64,000 nt of DNA from Cycas panzhihuaensis (GCA_023213395.1 CM041465.1:33921741-33985740); one strand, 5' to 3'; shown: positions 33,728 through 45,036, numbered from the stretch's first letter. Notes: generated by a model from the letters alone, not told the origin. Translations and numbers: made by a program.

Positions 33728-34468
33728 AAAATAGCTCTATTTGATATGACACTGAAATCATGTCAGAACCTTTCAAACTTTGGTTTACCAAGTGCTTTGG
33801 TGAAGATGTCAACCACTTGGTCTTCAATAGGTTGATACATAAGGTCAACTTCCCTGTTTTGAACATGTTTACAAATGAAGTGATGATGGACCTCAATGTG
33901 ATTAGTTCTAACATAGAAAATTAGATTCTTTATCATCTTCAACACACTTTAATTATCAAAATAAAGGATGGTAATTGAAGTCTATTGAAATCTAAGCTCA
34001 TCAAAAAACCTTCTAATCCATATTAACTATATGGTAGCATGGATAGTTGCTTTATAATTGGCTTCAGTGGAGGAAAGAATAACATTAGGTTGTTTCTTAT
34101 AACTCTAAGAGATAACAACTTAATTCATGTCAAAATAGTAACCTGATGTTGAATGGCGAGTATCCTGGCAATTTGTGTAGTCTACATTTGCAAATCCTTT
34201 AAGGATGGTAGAATCAGCTTGGGTATAATTAAGCCCAAACTAAATTGTACCTTAGATATACTTGAGAATTCTGGTAACAACCTTCCAGTAAGATGCCTTA
34301 GGCTATGTCATATACCTGGAGTAGATCCCAACTATGTAGGAGATGTTCAAATAAGTGTGAGTGGCATAAATAAGACTCCCAACCAGTTGTTGATACAAAG
34401 TGGGATCAAAAGGCTTGTCTTGTTCATCTAAGTTGAGCTTGGTTCCTAATTCCATTGGAATTAGTGCA
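33728..34468 (-). pseudogene. E RNase H, distal part
   Basis: Minus-strand blocks: 'DPTLYQQLVGSLIYATHTHL', 'NISYIVGIYSRYMT', 'STSGYYFDMN', 'NVILSSTEANYKATIHATI', 'NHIEVHHHFICKHVQNREVD' and 'DQVVDIFTKALGKPKFERF'. It ends at the polypurine tract. The first 400 bp next to F (34069-34468) are duplicated at 40826-41225. The plus-strand open frame 34153-34431 is only the antisense of this gene. Confidence 0.87.
34069..34468 (-). repeat. 400-bp direct repeat flanking F, left copy
   Basis: It matches 40826-41225 base for base in length (400 and 400, no gap seen) with roughly twenty differences, almost all transitions. Both are the same stretch of E RNase H and RT end. They lie immediately outside the two ends of copia F. 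Confidence 0.9.
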
Positions 34469-34801
34469 TGTGTTCCCATCTGAAGGATCTTTTAACCATA
34501 CACAACAAGCACAAGAAAAATATACATAGAAGACATGCACAGAACACAGGATATACGTGGGAAAACCCTTCTAAGAAAAAAACCCACCACAAAAGGATCC
34601 TCTAAGGATCATTGATTATTTCATAATGAACTTCGATATAGAATACACAAGGCCTCAAGGCATATATACTCTCCAAGAGGTGTCACTCGTTTAGGGTTGT
34701 GACCCTCCAAATAAATCGCACCTTTTGGCTCACACCCTTTCACATAATTAAACCACATTAACATTAATTAAGTGGCTTAATAATTAACTTCCATGCTAGC
34801 A
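34469..34801 (-). repeat. F 3' LTR, outer end truncated by 26 bp
   Basis: It starts 'tgtgttcccatctg' and ends 'ccatgctagca' (plus strand). Relative to 40467-40825 it lacks 'tgtttgggaacatgaaaaca' and six further bases. Confidence 0.88.
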
Positions 34802-34812
34802 TCCCCCTTTAA
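34802..34812 (-). promoter_or_regulatory. F polypurine tract
   Basis: The minus strand TTAAAGGGGGA directly precedes TGCTAGC of the 3' LTR. A second tract, TTAAGGGGGGA, is at plus 34903-34913. Confidence 0.82.
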
Positions 34813-34879
34813 TGTGAATGTGGGAAACTTGTAACATGTAGCAGTTGAGTTATCACGAAGGCTGAGACTATCCTACAGC

Positions 34880-35640
34880 TTCTTTATCCTTACTGATGCA
34901 TCCCCCCTTAAGGATAACATCGGTGAGTCCTAATCTGGTACACATCTTCGTGAATTAGTCTTCAGTGAGTGACTTGGTGAATACATCTGCAAGTTGTAAT
35001 TCACTCAGACAATAGTCAACCTATAGTTTTCATGACTTGATCTACTCACGAATGTAATGGTGTTGAATCTCGATATGCTTTGTACGCGCATGAAACTTTG
35101 GATTCTTCGACAAATGAATGGTACTCTGATTATCAACAAAGAGAATTAGATGTCCATCAGAAACGCTAAGAAATTTTAAGAGACCTTGCAACCATACTGC
35201 TTCTTTTGCACCAGTACTGAGTCCTTGATATTCTGCTTCTGTAAAAGATAATGCCACTGTCTACTACTTCTTCAACTGCCATGAAAAAAATCCATTGCCA
35301 ATACTAAACATGTATCCAGCAGTGGACTTCTGATTGTTGGAATCTCCTCCCCAATCAGCATCTGTGTAGCCATGCAACCTGATCTTCTCACCTCTACGGT
35401 ATTCAAGACTAAGATTGATTGTCCCCTTTAAATATTTCAGATTCTGGTTTGCTACCACCAAATGAGGCTCCTGAGGATTATGCATCTAGCGGGAAACCAA
35501 TCCAATAGCATATGCGATATCTAGCTTGGTATGAGTCAAATAAATAAGACTCCCTACCAATTGGCGATATTTCATGCCATCTACAGAAGGTTGGGCCATA
35601 TCCTTCTGTAATCTTGTGCCTTTTACACATGGTGTTGCAA
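34880..35640 (-). pseudogene. F RNase H
   Basis: Open stretches 35485-35264 and 35257-35042. Blocks: 'LKYLKGTINLSLEYRRGEKI', 'LHGYTDADWGGDSNNQKSTA' (YTDADWG with catalytic Asp intact), 'SFTEAEYQGLSTGAKEAVWL', 'VDNQSTIHLSKNPKFHARTK', 'HIEIQHHYIRE' and 'LADVFTKSL'. Two stops separate the halves. It is the most intact RNase H in the window. Confidence 0.92.
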
Positions 35641-35644
35641 CAAG

Positions 35645-36440
35645 TTTGTAGTGCTACATCCTAAATCTTTCCAGTAAGTTCTTCATATACTGCAATTGCA
35701 ACAACACGATCTTATCTTCCATCTGCCTGATCTGAATGCCTAAGGAATAGTGAAGTTCCCCAAGATCTATCATATTAAATAAAGCTCCCAAATTAGATTT
35801 GACTTCAACTATAGCCTTGCCATGATTACCGCCGATGATTAGATCATCCACATACATGATACAAGCAACTACGTAAGCCCCTCTTCTCTTCACATACAGG
35901 TTCGGGTCAAGTTCTGAAATTTCAAAACCTTCAGCTTTCAACTTGGCATTCATCTTCTTATACCAAGCACAAGGTGCTTATTTTAGGCCATAGATTGACT
36001 TTTTTAAATGGCAAACAAGATGCTCCTAGCCATCCTTAATGAATCCCATAGGCAGCGACATGTATATCTCCTCCTTTAGATCCCCATTAAGGAATGTGAA
36101 ATTAACGTCCATCTAGTATAACTCCTAATCTAATGCAGCTGCTAAGGAAATAAGTAAGCAGATCATTGTCATTCTAGAGACTGGTGTAAACGTCTCCTCG
36201 TAGTCAATTCCTTCTTTCTACTTGAACCCCTATGCAACAAGTCTGGCCTTGTACTTGTCCACCTCTCCATCAGAGTGGAACTTTGTCTTATAGACCCATT
36301 TGCATCCTATAAGGTTCTTTGAAGGAGGGAGTGGAACCAAATCCCATGTATCGTTCTTCATCAGAGAACCATATTCTTCCTCCATTGTAGCTCTCCATCA
36401 TGGATCTCCTTTCACTTCAACAAACGAATCAGGATCACTA
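35645..36440 (-). pseudogene. F reverse transcriptase
   Basis: Blocks: 'MKNDTWDLVPLPPSKNLIGC', 'KWVYKTKFHSDGEVDKYKAR', 'GIDYEETFTPVSRMTMI', 'DLKEEIYMSLPMGFI' and 'KKSIYGLK' with a TAA (35978-35980) at the LKQAP Gln. A 99-codon frame (35953-35654) has the intact YVDD at 35843-35854 and 'DLGELHYSLGIQIRQME'. The domain is a complete RVT_2. The plus-strand frame 36300-36482 is antisense. Confidence 0.92.
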
Positions 36441-37640
36441 GAGTCATTGGTGTCTACCAGTAGAGTTCGACTGGCATGTTGACTTCCAGTTCATCTATCA
36501 TCAATTAGGGTTTGCATCGCCACACCAGAATCTTCAAGAGTTTTCCTTGCCCATAAAGGTATAGAAGGACGTGTTGCTGGAGGTACTTCTTATTGTGGCA
36601 GCTTCTCACTATTACTTGTCCCACTTCGTCCTGCTTCCTCAGGTGCTACAGTGATTGGCTCATCGTCCTCTTTGCTTAAAGAATCTGGGAATGGGAGAAG
36701 GGGAGGGTAAAAAGGTTTCCCTGATGCTCTTTTAGCATGATACGTCGATGACTCATCAAATTTAACATCTCGACTAACCACAATCTTATCCCCATGTGGA
36801 TTCCATAGTCCATAGCCTTTGTTCTCCATGCAATACCCCATGAATATGCACTTCAGACTCTTTCGATCCAGTTTCTTGTGAGTATCATCAGGGATGTGGG
36901 CATACATTATACATCCAAATGTTCTCAAATGGCTAATGGTAGGCTTCCAACTGATCCATTTTTCTTAAGGGGTCATGCTGCAAACTGCCTGAGTGGGTAC
37001 CTTGTTCAAAATATAAATAGCAATTGCCACAACTTCTGCCCAAAACTTTAGTGATAGGTTTTTAGTGTGCACCATACACCTCACCATCTCCATCATGGTA
37101 TGGTTCTTTCTTTCAGTAACTCCATTCTATTATGGAGTATACGGGACTGTAAACTCCCTCTTTATACCATGGTTGTGGCAGAACTGATTAAACGCATGAT
37201 TGTCATATTCCTTACCATTATCACTTCGTAAAGTTTTTATTTTCTTATCACTTTCATTTTCAACCATCACTTTCCAATCATGGAAGTAATCAAATATGTC
37301 TGACTTATTCTTGAGAAAATAAACCTAGGCTTTCCTAATGTAATCATCCACAAACACAAGTGTATATCGGGCTCCTGATATCAAAGGGTTTAGGAATGGT
37401 CCCATAATGTCTGACTGCACAAGCTTTAGCTTCTCCTTGGCTCTCCAGGCCTTATCCCAAGCAAAAGGATAGCGGTGATGCTTGTTATACATGCATCCTT
37501 CGCATACACTGTCCAAGCAAAAAACCAACGATAGTCCTTCCACCATCTTCAACCTCCTTAGAACTACAATACTCCTATAATTAAGGTGCCCAAGGTGATT
37601 GTGCCATAGTTTACTTTCGTCATCCACACTGGCAACAAAG
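36441..37640 (-). pseudogene. F integrase with pre-integrase domain and linker
   Basis: A 100-codon frame (37627-37325) holds 'LWHNHLGHLNYRSIVVLRRL', 'VCEGCMYNKHHRYPF', 'LKLVQSDIMGPFLNPLISGA' and 'YTLVFVDDYIRKA', with the first catalytic Asp kept. Then 'TLRSDNGKEYDNHAF' (second Asp kept), 'NGVTERKNHTMMEMVRCMVH' (catalytic Glu kept). A 112-codon frame (36928-36590) contains 'MRTFGCIMYAHIPDDTHKKL' and 'KCIFMGYCMENKGY'. All three acidic residues are visible, so only scattered stops disable it. Confidence 0.92.
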
Positions 37641-37719
37641 GCATAGGACTTCTTCTAAGATTGAAACTTTTCAAACACCCAGAAGTTGTCCCTGACTTTC
37701 TCGGTAGCTACGATAGCAA

Positions 37720-38040
37720 AGTTTTATTTTGGGTCCTCTATTAGGCACTTATCATCATAGAGCTCCACTTTCATACCTTGTTTGCCGATCTCCTGAGCAG
37801 ACAGAAAGTTTAACTGCATCTTGGGTACATAATATACCCCAGAAAACTTGCCTTCTATAATGGAAACTTCACCGATACCATCAACCGACAACATGCGAGC
37901 ATCTCCAAGAATGATCTCAGCACCACTTTGATTTGCTTTCAACGTATCAAAGTTCTACTTCTGGTAAGAGATGCACTTCTGTGCTCCAAAATCGAGTACC
38001 CAATAGTCTCTCTAATTCATTTCGGCTGACAAGGTCTATG
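37720..38040 (-). pseudogene. F protease
   Basis: 'YWVLDFGAQKCISYQ' has the catalytic Asp, with Phe where the family has Ser (DSGA). It is followed by an open stretch (37942-37724): 'EIILGDARMLSVDGIGEVSI', 'GKFSGVYYVPKMQLNFLSAQ'. The order is typical of a copia protease. Confidence 0.88.
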
Positions 38041-38069
38041 CTTGGATGCAATGAGTAGAAACACTCTTT

Positions 38070-38865
38070 CCTTTATTATCCTGGTTACTTTTGCATTTGT
38101 CACGACATTTGAACCAACAGTTCTTCTCGCAGTGACCATCCTTCTTACAGTAATTGCACTTTCTATTAAACTTCTTCTTGTCTTAAGAGCTTTCTCCAGA
38201 TCGTTGTGTGATCTTCTCCTCCTTAGGGGCCTCCTTCCTCTAAGATTTCATGGCTAAGGCCTGACTTGAACCAGAACCTCCAAGTAAACCATGATATTTG
38301 AGCTTGGCATCCTCTGCTAGAATTAGGGTTTTGAACCCATCAAAAGTTTCTGCCTCCATCACTTCGTCTCTACCGTAAATTGTTTGGAATGTGGCCAACA
38401 CAGTTGGCAATTTTGACATGATTATCGTAAACAAGAGCACATCATCAATCGAGTTCTGCTTTAACTCTTCTAGCTTGTTCTTCAAGTCAATTATTTTATT
38501 CAGGTAGGAGTTGATATTGTTCTCATCTTCAACTTTTGAATTGAATAGTTCCAACATTAGAGCAAGACACTTATTTGTCTTCTTCTTCTCAAAAGTATCA
38601 CACAACTTCATCCAAATCTCAGCCGGGTCATCCAGATTGTGAACTAGAGCCCTGCAGTGCGGTGCGATGAGAGTTTCAGTAATCCAATGGCCATATATTG
38701 CTTCTCTTTAAGTTTGATACGCTCTTTATGGTCAAGTGGGACTGAAACAAGCTTCATCTTTGTGATTCCCCATAGTTGGTTCACCATTAAAATAAGCTCT
38801 ATATTAGCCTTCCATTCACTAAAATTATTACCATTAAAGATAACTTTAGGCATAAGCTTCTCCAT
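38070..38865 (-). pseudogene. F gag with zinc knuckle
   Basis: The start is chosen at Met 38865 (MEKLMPKVIFNGNNFSEWKA, the family LxGxNFxxW block), although the frame stays open to 38904. A 123-codon open stretch (38611-38240) includes 'LCDTFEKKKTNKCLALMLEL' and 'LTIIMSKLP'-like text. The zinc knuckle at about 38165-38120, 'CNYCKKDGHCEKNCW', is a complete C-x2-C-x4-H-x4-C, one of the few intact knuckles here. Confidence 0.9.
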
Positions 38866-38904
38866 CTCAAATGACAGGCTATAATGTAAAGCACACGACA
38901 CCAA

Positions 38905-40448
38905 ACGAACGTATTAAGTACGAAAATGCACCCTTGTGACCTCCTTTGCCTCACGAGCATGCTTTGAAAAGGACCCAACACAGATTATACCTATGTTAAG
39001 TGAGCCACCAACTATTTTTCTCCTCTTATCCATCAACAAATAACCTTAAATAGGCATTAAATGTCACAACTGACACTTCAAAATGGATAAAAACATGTGC
39101 TCCATAACAAAGATGCCTCCATACGATGATGGTGCATGGTCTCCAAGTCAAAAAATCACAAAAATAATTACTTGATTTATACTCAAAATGGCTCAAGGAC
39201 ATATCAAGTATCACTCATTATTGACATGCATTAATGGTTCAAAGGGCTTTTATAAAGTTGAATTGAGATTGGAATATGCCAAAAGGCATATTCCAAAAAT
39301 GATGACTTTTTAAGGAACTCATGCCTTTTTAACTTAAGTCACATGCTTAAGTATCCTCCAAAAGTCACACTACTTGAGGAGAGGGATGTGGCTGTTCAAC
39401 ACACCCTGCTGCTCTATGTGCTGTCACCAAGTGGTCTATATCATCCATACGGCTGGTAAGGCTTCAATGCAACCAAGACATGTCTGCTGAGTACTTGGAC
39501 AACTTCTAAACAACCACAGTTATCAATAAACCAATACACAAAGTACCCAGCCAAGAGGAAATGCGCCCAGCCTCCTTGGATCAGCACCAAATCAGACCTT
39601 AATAGGCAAATAGCCTCCTTGAAAATGACCCAGCCAGCTTCTAAAGGTGCTCAGACACCAATAAAATAACTCAGCCCCAAAGAGCACTCAACCAATCCTA
39701 AATCCACCCAGCCACTCTCTAATCACATCAAAACTCACTTAGCCATCATCCAAGGCACTAAAAATAACCTTAGAACATATGTACAAGCTTTATTTAATGT
39801 ACACACACCTTAGCAAGTCACACAAACAACCCAGCAACTTAACAACACCAAGATGTTGACTCAAAAGTGTGTTTTCAATGCAAATATGGGGTCATATACC
39901 CACAGATAGAGACACTACAACTCAAAATTTTTAGTGAAAGATGCCTTATACTACTGTGTACTTCTCTTAATCTCAATATAGAGGACTAAAAACTGTGCAA
40001 AAGACTTCAATCTCTTCCTTATATAGACTAATGAAGGCAACACTAGAAGAAGATTTATTTTTATTGAGTTTTATTGTGCTTTGAGTGGGAATACCCCAGA
40101 CTTACTTATATGGAAAGAGGGTTGTCCTTAATGTCACTTAATCACCATTAGTACGTGTTCTGCACACTTGAATCACCTCAACAGATCATCAATCGTCTTC
40201 GGATAACCCCAAATGAGCTAACTCCAACCACTAACATGGTCTTCATGCCTGAATACAGACTCCAATAACCCTTACACTCTGTCAAATAGTGATCTCCACT
40301 GCTCCAGCAACCATTGATTTTCCTATGCCTACTTTTACACGATGTTGGGATTGATGGACCCTTAAGACTTAGCTTGGATTAGATGGCGTTACCTGATAAC
40401 CAATGATTCGACCGGCCTGCTCACTATCAAGCTTTAGTTGTGCAAGAC
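38905..40448 (-). other. F leader
   Basis: About 1.5 kb between primer site and gag. Between about 39540 and 39840 a 'cacccagcc/acccagcc' word recurs several times. No gene was recognised; the open frames 40427-40682 overlap the LTR. Confidence 0.55.
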
Positions 40449-40466
40449 CCTACTACTCTAATACCA
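40449..40466 (-). promoter_or_regulatory. F primer-binding site
   Basis: The minus strand TGGTATTAGAGTAGTAGG abuts the 5' LTR. It is the initiator Met-tRNA site with one C-to-T change in the first 11 bases. Confidence 0.85.
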
Positions 40467-40825
40467 TGTTTGGGAACATGAAAACATACATATGTGTTCC
40501 CATCCGAAGGATCTTTTAACCATACACAGTAAGCACAAGAAAAATATACACATAAGACATACACAAAACATAGGATATAAGTGGGAAAACCCTTCCAGGA
40601 AAAAAACCCACCACAAAAGGATCCTCGAGGGATCATTGATTATTTCACAATGAACTTCGATATAGAATACACAAGGCCTCAAGGCATATATACTCTCTAA
40701 GAGATGTCACCTATTTAGGGTTGTGACTCTCCAAATAAATCACATCTTTTGGGTCACACCCTTTCACATAATTAAACCACATCAACATTAATTAAGTGGC
40801 TTAATAATTAACTACCACGCTAATA
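40467..40825 (-). repeat. F 5' LTR
   Basis: 359 bp. Its inner end is CCAAACA beside the primer site (minus strand). Its outer end is 'gctaata', mutated from 'gctagca'. Confidence 0.9.
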
Positions 40826-41225
40826 GGAGGAAAGAATAACATTAGGTTATTTCTTATAACTCTAAGAGATAACAACTAAATTCATGTCAAAATAGTAACC
40901 TGATGTTGAATGGTGAGTATCTTGGCAATCTGTGTAGTCTACATTTACAAATCCTTTAAGGATGGAAGAATCAGCTTGGGTATAATTAAGCCCAAACTAA
41001 AGTGTGCCTTGGATATACTTGAGAATTTTGGTAACGACCTTCCAGTAAGATGCCTTAGGCTATGTCATATACTTGGAGTAAATCCCAACTATGTAGGAGA
41101 TGTTCGAATAAGTGTGAGTGGCATAAATGAGACTCCCAACTAGTTGTTGATACAAAGTGGGATCAAAAGACTTGTCTTGTTCATCTAAGTTGAGCTTGAT
41201 TCCTGATTCCATTGGAATTAATGCA
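40826..41225 (-). repeat. 400-bp direct repeat flanking F, right copy
   Basis: Partner of 34069-34468, starting GGAGG. It is E coding sequence read antisense; the plus-strand open frame 40910-41143 here is a shadow. Confidence 0.9.
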
Positions 41226-42100
41226 AGTTTGAAGTCAGTCATTCTGAATCTATGCAATAGTTCATTTAAGTATTTATATTATGACAAAAATATGTGACAT
41301 GGTTCCTGTCATACTTCAATGCCAAGGAAATAGTGTAGCAACCTAAGATCTACCATCTCAAAGTTTCTTTTGAGTTCAGATTAGAGACAAGCTATGCCAT
41401 CATTATTGTTCCTACTAATTTCCAATTCACCTACATAGAGCACTATGATAGCGATCAAATTTCCTCTAATTTGAATGTATAGATCTAAATCAAAGAGTGA
41501 ATGAGTGAATCCATGTCAAGTGAAAAGGGCAACAATCTTAGCATACTAGGCATGTGGTGCCTATTTCAATCCATAAAGGGCTTTCTAAAACTTACAAACT
41601 AGATGTTCTTTACCAGGAACAACATAGTCAGGAGATTTCTTCAACAGAGATTCTTCTCTAAGCTTTCCATTTAGGAAGGCACTCTTCAATACCAAGCGAG
41701 CTTTATGACACTAAAAGATGCCATCAACATGAAATTTAGTCTTGTAAAGCTATCAATAATTAATTAGCTTCTTTCTTGGTGGAAATTTTATCAACTCCCA
41801 TGTGTCATTCTTAAGGATTGAATATATCTTGTCATCCATGGCTACTTTCCACATTTGTTCCTTGATTGTCTCTTCAAATGTGAAAGGATCAGGAGTCTTG
41901 AGGACTCATGCCATCAAAACATAAGTAGTTAAGTGTCTTATCCTAGAATCTCTCTTGGGAGTAAATGGTGGAGAAGTAGTATCCTTAATCAACTAATGAT
42001 ACTACTTAGGGATCTTTTGAAGGCTAGTGACTTCCACATGAACATCATCTACTAAGATGGGAGGTATAACTAATGTGGCATTTGAATTTGAAAAAGAAGT
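41060..42100 (-). pseudogene. E reverse transcriptase
   Basis: Minus-strand blocks: 'FLNGKLREESLLKKSPDYVV', 'KALYGLK' with a TAG (41561-41563) at the LKQAP Gln, 'LYIQIRGNLIAIIVLYVGEL' where the catalytic box is Y-V-G-E (near 41425-41436), 'DLRLLHYFLGIEV' and the open stretch 41257-41060 with 'YQQLVGSLIYATHTYSNISY'. With the Asp pair lost it is non-functional. A segment between the RT N-terminus and 'FLNGK' looks deleted. Confidence 0.85.
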
Positions 42101-42239
42101 TATTGGAACTAAAGAAGGATTTGGAATATATGAAGATGTAAGTGTAGATGGCTCAGGAATTGGTGCAAGAGGCACTGTAAGAACACAAACATCTTCATCT
42201 ACTACAAATCAAACTTAAAAAGGGTCCAAATCACTTCTC

Positions 42240-43150
42240 TTTAATAAAAATGACATCTCAAGTAGTATATACCTAATCTCTAATAGCTTCATATACTTTA
42301 TATGCTTTACATCGAAGCACATATCCAACAAATATGTACTTAAGACTTTTATCATCAAATTTCTCTATGCTCTCCTTGGGTACATGCTTATAGACAGTGC
42401 AACTGAATGTTCTGAGATGAGAGACTCTATGCTTTTGGCCTAACCAAGCCTATTTGGGAGTGATATTATGGACTGCAATTGTGGTGCTCCTATTGGTAAG
42501 ATAAGTGGATATTAAGATGACTTTAGCCTAAAAGGAAGTAGCAATTTAGTAGCATTCAACATAACTTTAACTTGTTCAATAGAGTTTGATTTATTCATTC
42601 TATAACATCATTTTGTTGAGGTGTGTGAAGAGCTAAAAATTGAAATTTGATACCAAACAATTTGCAAAAGTTAGTGAATCGGTTAGATATATACTCCCCT
42701 CCATTATCTGATCTAAGCATATTGATATCCATACATATTTTATTTTCCACCTTGACTTTAAACTCCCTAAACTTGTCAAAGGCCCAGAATTTGTTCTTAA
42801 AAAAGTAGACCCATAATTTCCTAGAATAAGCATCAATGAATGTTATGAAATACAAGTTTCCCTTAAGTGAAGGAGTTGACATGGGCCCATATATATCTGA
42901 GTGGACCAATCCTAAGGGTTGAAAGGCTCTTCATGCTCTATTAGAAGGAAATAACTCCCTATGATGCTTACCAACTAGGCATGCCTCACAAATACACTTA
43001 TTTCTTTTAATTTTGGAGAGTTGATGCACCATTTGGAGCCTATACATGAGATTCAAATTCTGCATTTTAAGGTGACCAAGACATTGATGCCATAACTAGT
43101 TCTTAGTGCATTTGGAGGTGGTCAGCTCTATAATGTGTAAACATTCACCT
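42240..43150 (-). pseudogene. E integrase and pre-integrase domain
   Basis: 'LWHQCLGHLKMQNLNLMYRL' and 'CICEACLVGKHHRELFPSNR' (pre-integrase) lead into a 104-codon frame (42909-42595): 'MVHSDIYGPMSTPSLKGNLY', 'FITFIDAYSRKLWVYF', 'MLRSDNGGEYISNRF' and 'TPQQNDVIE'. All three catalytic acids are visible. The C-terminal part 'SLKYIFVGYVLRCKAYKVYE' follows to about 42290. It is the best-kept piece of E. Confidence 0.9.
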
Positions 43151-43890
43151 TGTTCTTATACAGGAGGAGGTTCTTCTACAATGACTTATTTCCCTTTATC
43201 AACCTGAGTGTTATGGGTAGTGGCGCAGGATTCTGGTGAGGGGAACACCATCATGTTTGTAGAGGCCACTATCCTCATGTCATGTTACAATGAGTTGTCT
43301 AGAAGTATGGTTTGTTATTATGCAGATGCCTTGACTAAAAAGTACATCCAAATTTTGCTTATTAATCTAGCATACATAAAGCATATTCATCTTTATGCTT
43401 AGAACTAGAAAGATGTTATTTATATGATATCAGATTTTAAAATCCTTCAAAGTAATGGGAGCTCTTCTAACTTTAATCACATCATAAGTGAGATTGTCTC
43501 TAAATTTGATGGTTTAAGCTTGGATTAGATGAGTCTACTCAAACAAGTCTTCAGTGTTGATCATGTAGCGTGCAGCACTAAAATGAATTAACTAGGAATT
43601 GTCATTGTGTTGAGATGATAAGGCAGTAAAAAATAGATTTTGTGGGATGGAGTCTTGCATTTCAGTAACATTACCTCCTTATTATGTGTTTCTATTATTT
43701 CTCTGATTCTTTAGATGATGTCCAGGCCTATTGTCTTGTCCTTGGTTTTGGTTTTGCCTTTGATTTCTATTTTGTTGATAGGGTTGGCCACCTTAATGGA
43801 AGTATTAGCCTCCTTGTTGAAAACTTGGTCCTCCTTATGGAAAGCTAGGGCCTCCTTATTGAAAGTAAAGAACTCCTTGTTAAAAGCTAG
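43151..43890 (-). pseudogene. E gag C-terminus and degraded protease region
   Basis: The minus-strand frame from about 43890 reads 'LAFNKEFFTFNKEALAFHKE', then Lys-rich 'INKIEIKGKTKTKDKTIGLD'. Below 43700 frames are broken; scattered text ('GKHHREL' precursor, 'SPESCATTHNTQVDKGK' near 43200) suggests the linker between protease and pre-integrase. The N-terminal gag part is at 58100-59007, beyond gypsy G. The frame 43208-43402 on the plus strand is antisense. Confidence 0.7.
43807..43890 (-). repeat. 21-bp tandem repeat, four copies, in E gag
   Basis: Plus-strand units 'cctccttgttgaaaacttggt', 'cctccttatggaaagctaggg' and two more. On the coding strand they give heptads of the form F-N-K-E-x-x-x. 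Gypsy G is inserted at the end of this array. Confidence 0.75.
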
Positions 43891-44232
43891 TGTTACATAA
43901 CCACTAGTGGTTGGAAAAACCCTAATGAAGGTACTTTTACTCATAAAAGGCAAATGCTAATTTTAATTATTAAAAGATGTGTATGGGTCGCTTAGGCCCA
44001 CTAATGAAAATAAAGGTTGAATGCCTCTCCAATTAGATTCATGGACTAAATGGCCATTTTTCTTATTTAAGGCCTTATGGATATAAAGGAAACTAGTTTT
44101 GAATGAAAAATTATTACCACCCATTTAGTGCAAACTTTTGATACCCATTTTTGTGTCCATTTGTGCTCTATTTGTGTTCTACATTTCAGTTCTCTAATTA
44201 GGTGTAAAGAAATTTTCGAAAGAATTATATCA
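43891..44232 (+). repeat. G 5' LTR
   Basis: It starts TGTTACATAACCACTAGTGG and ends AATTATATCA, 342 bp, followed by two nucleotides and the primer site. The start equals that at 58029. Confidence 0.82.
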
Positions 44233-44234
44233 AG

Positions 44235-44248
44235 TGGTATTAGAACCA
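44235..44248 (+). promoter_or_regulatory. G primer-binding site
   Basis: TGGTATTAGAACCA, an initiator Met-tRNA type site with two transitions. Confidence 0.82.
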
Positions 44249-45036
44249 TGTTTGCGATCATGGGAAGCTACTAAATAGATTAGAAAAAAATCAATTTTTT
44301 TTTCTACTAGATCAAGTACTCTCTCTACCCAAGTAGAGATTGAGAAAAGACCTTTGCTTAGTACTCTCTCTACAGAGATTGAGGAATAATGTTAGCATGA
44401 CATAGGAGTTGTGAGGGAAGGGGAATTTCTTCCCCTAGGTAATGCCAGTACTCTATTTTTTTTCTACTTTGCATTCTTTTTTTTAGTTTCATTCTTTTAT
44501 TTTAATTTCTGCATCAGATTATTAATCCAAGGGTAGATAACACTATTGGCCAACTACCCTTTTTCCCTCCCACCTCTCTTCCTAGGTAGATAACACCATT
44601 GGGTGGCTACCTAAGTAGTTAGGTAGATACCTTGTACTGGGGGTCTTTAAATATCATAAGGATTTATTGTTCTAGCTAAGCACATTGTGACTTTTTTGCT
44701 CCTTGCATGAAAGACTGAAGATAATACTCTTAAACTAAGCCTTAGATAGAACCTAGCTACAGAAGTATGCCTCCACATACCTTCAGGTATATATGAGGAC
44801 CCTTTTGCATCCCAAATCCTCCCTAGCATAGGTAAATTATCGACCATTAAAGTCTTGTAGTGTAGTGGTTAGCAGTTAGCACCAAGAAGCTACCTACCCT
44901 AAATTTCTGCATCAAAAGTTTATTAGAAAGCCTATAAAATTAAGCACACCTTGTTTAGTGGTTGGTAGGACATTCTATATCACTTACATCCTATTTTACT
45001 TTCTATTTGAGAGAACACAATACATTATGTAAATAA

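Larger units (their letters stand above)
34469..40825 (-). mobile_element. F: copia element nested in E, best-preserved pol
   Basis: LTRs at 34469-34801 (333 bp) and 40467-40825 (359 bp). The 333 bp at 40493-40825 match the left LTR; the left one lacks the outer 26 bp. The primer site abuts the right LTR and a polypurine tract the left. All gag-pol domains are present on the minus strand, with long open stretches (99, 100, 112 and 123 codons). It is the least decayed coding sequence in the window but still has stops. No normal 5-bp duplication is present; 400-bp repeats flank it instead. Confidence 0.9.

Noticed and set aside
34153-34431. 92-codon plus-strand open frame, with a near-copy at 40910-41143
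   Set aside because: It is the antisense of the E RNase H and appears twice only because of the 400-bp duplication; no protein motif.
38657-38884. 75-codon plus-strand frame
   Set aside because: Antisense of F gag, which is supported by family motifs and a zinc knuckle.
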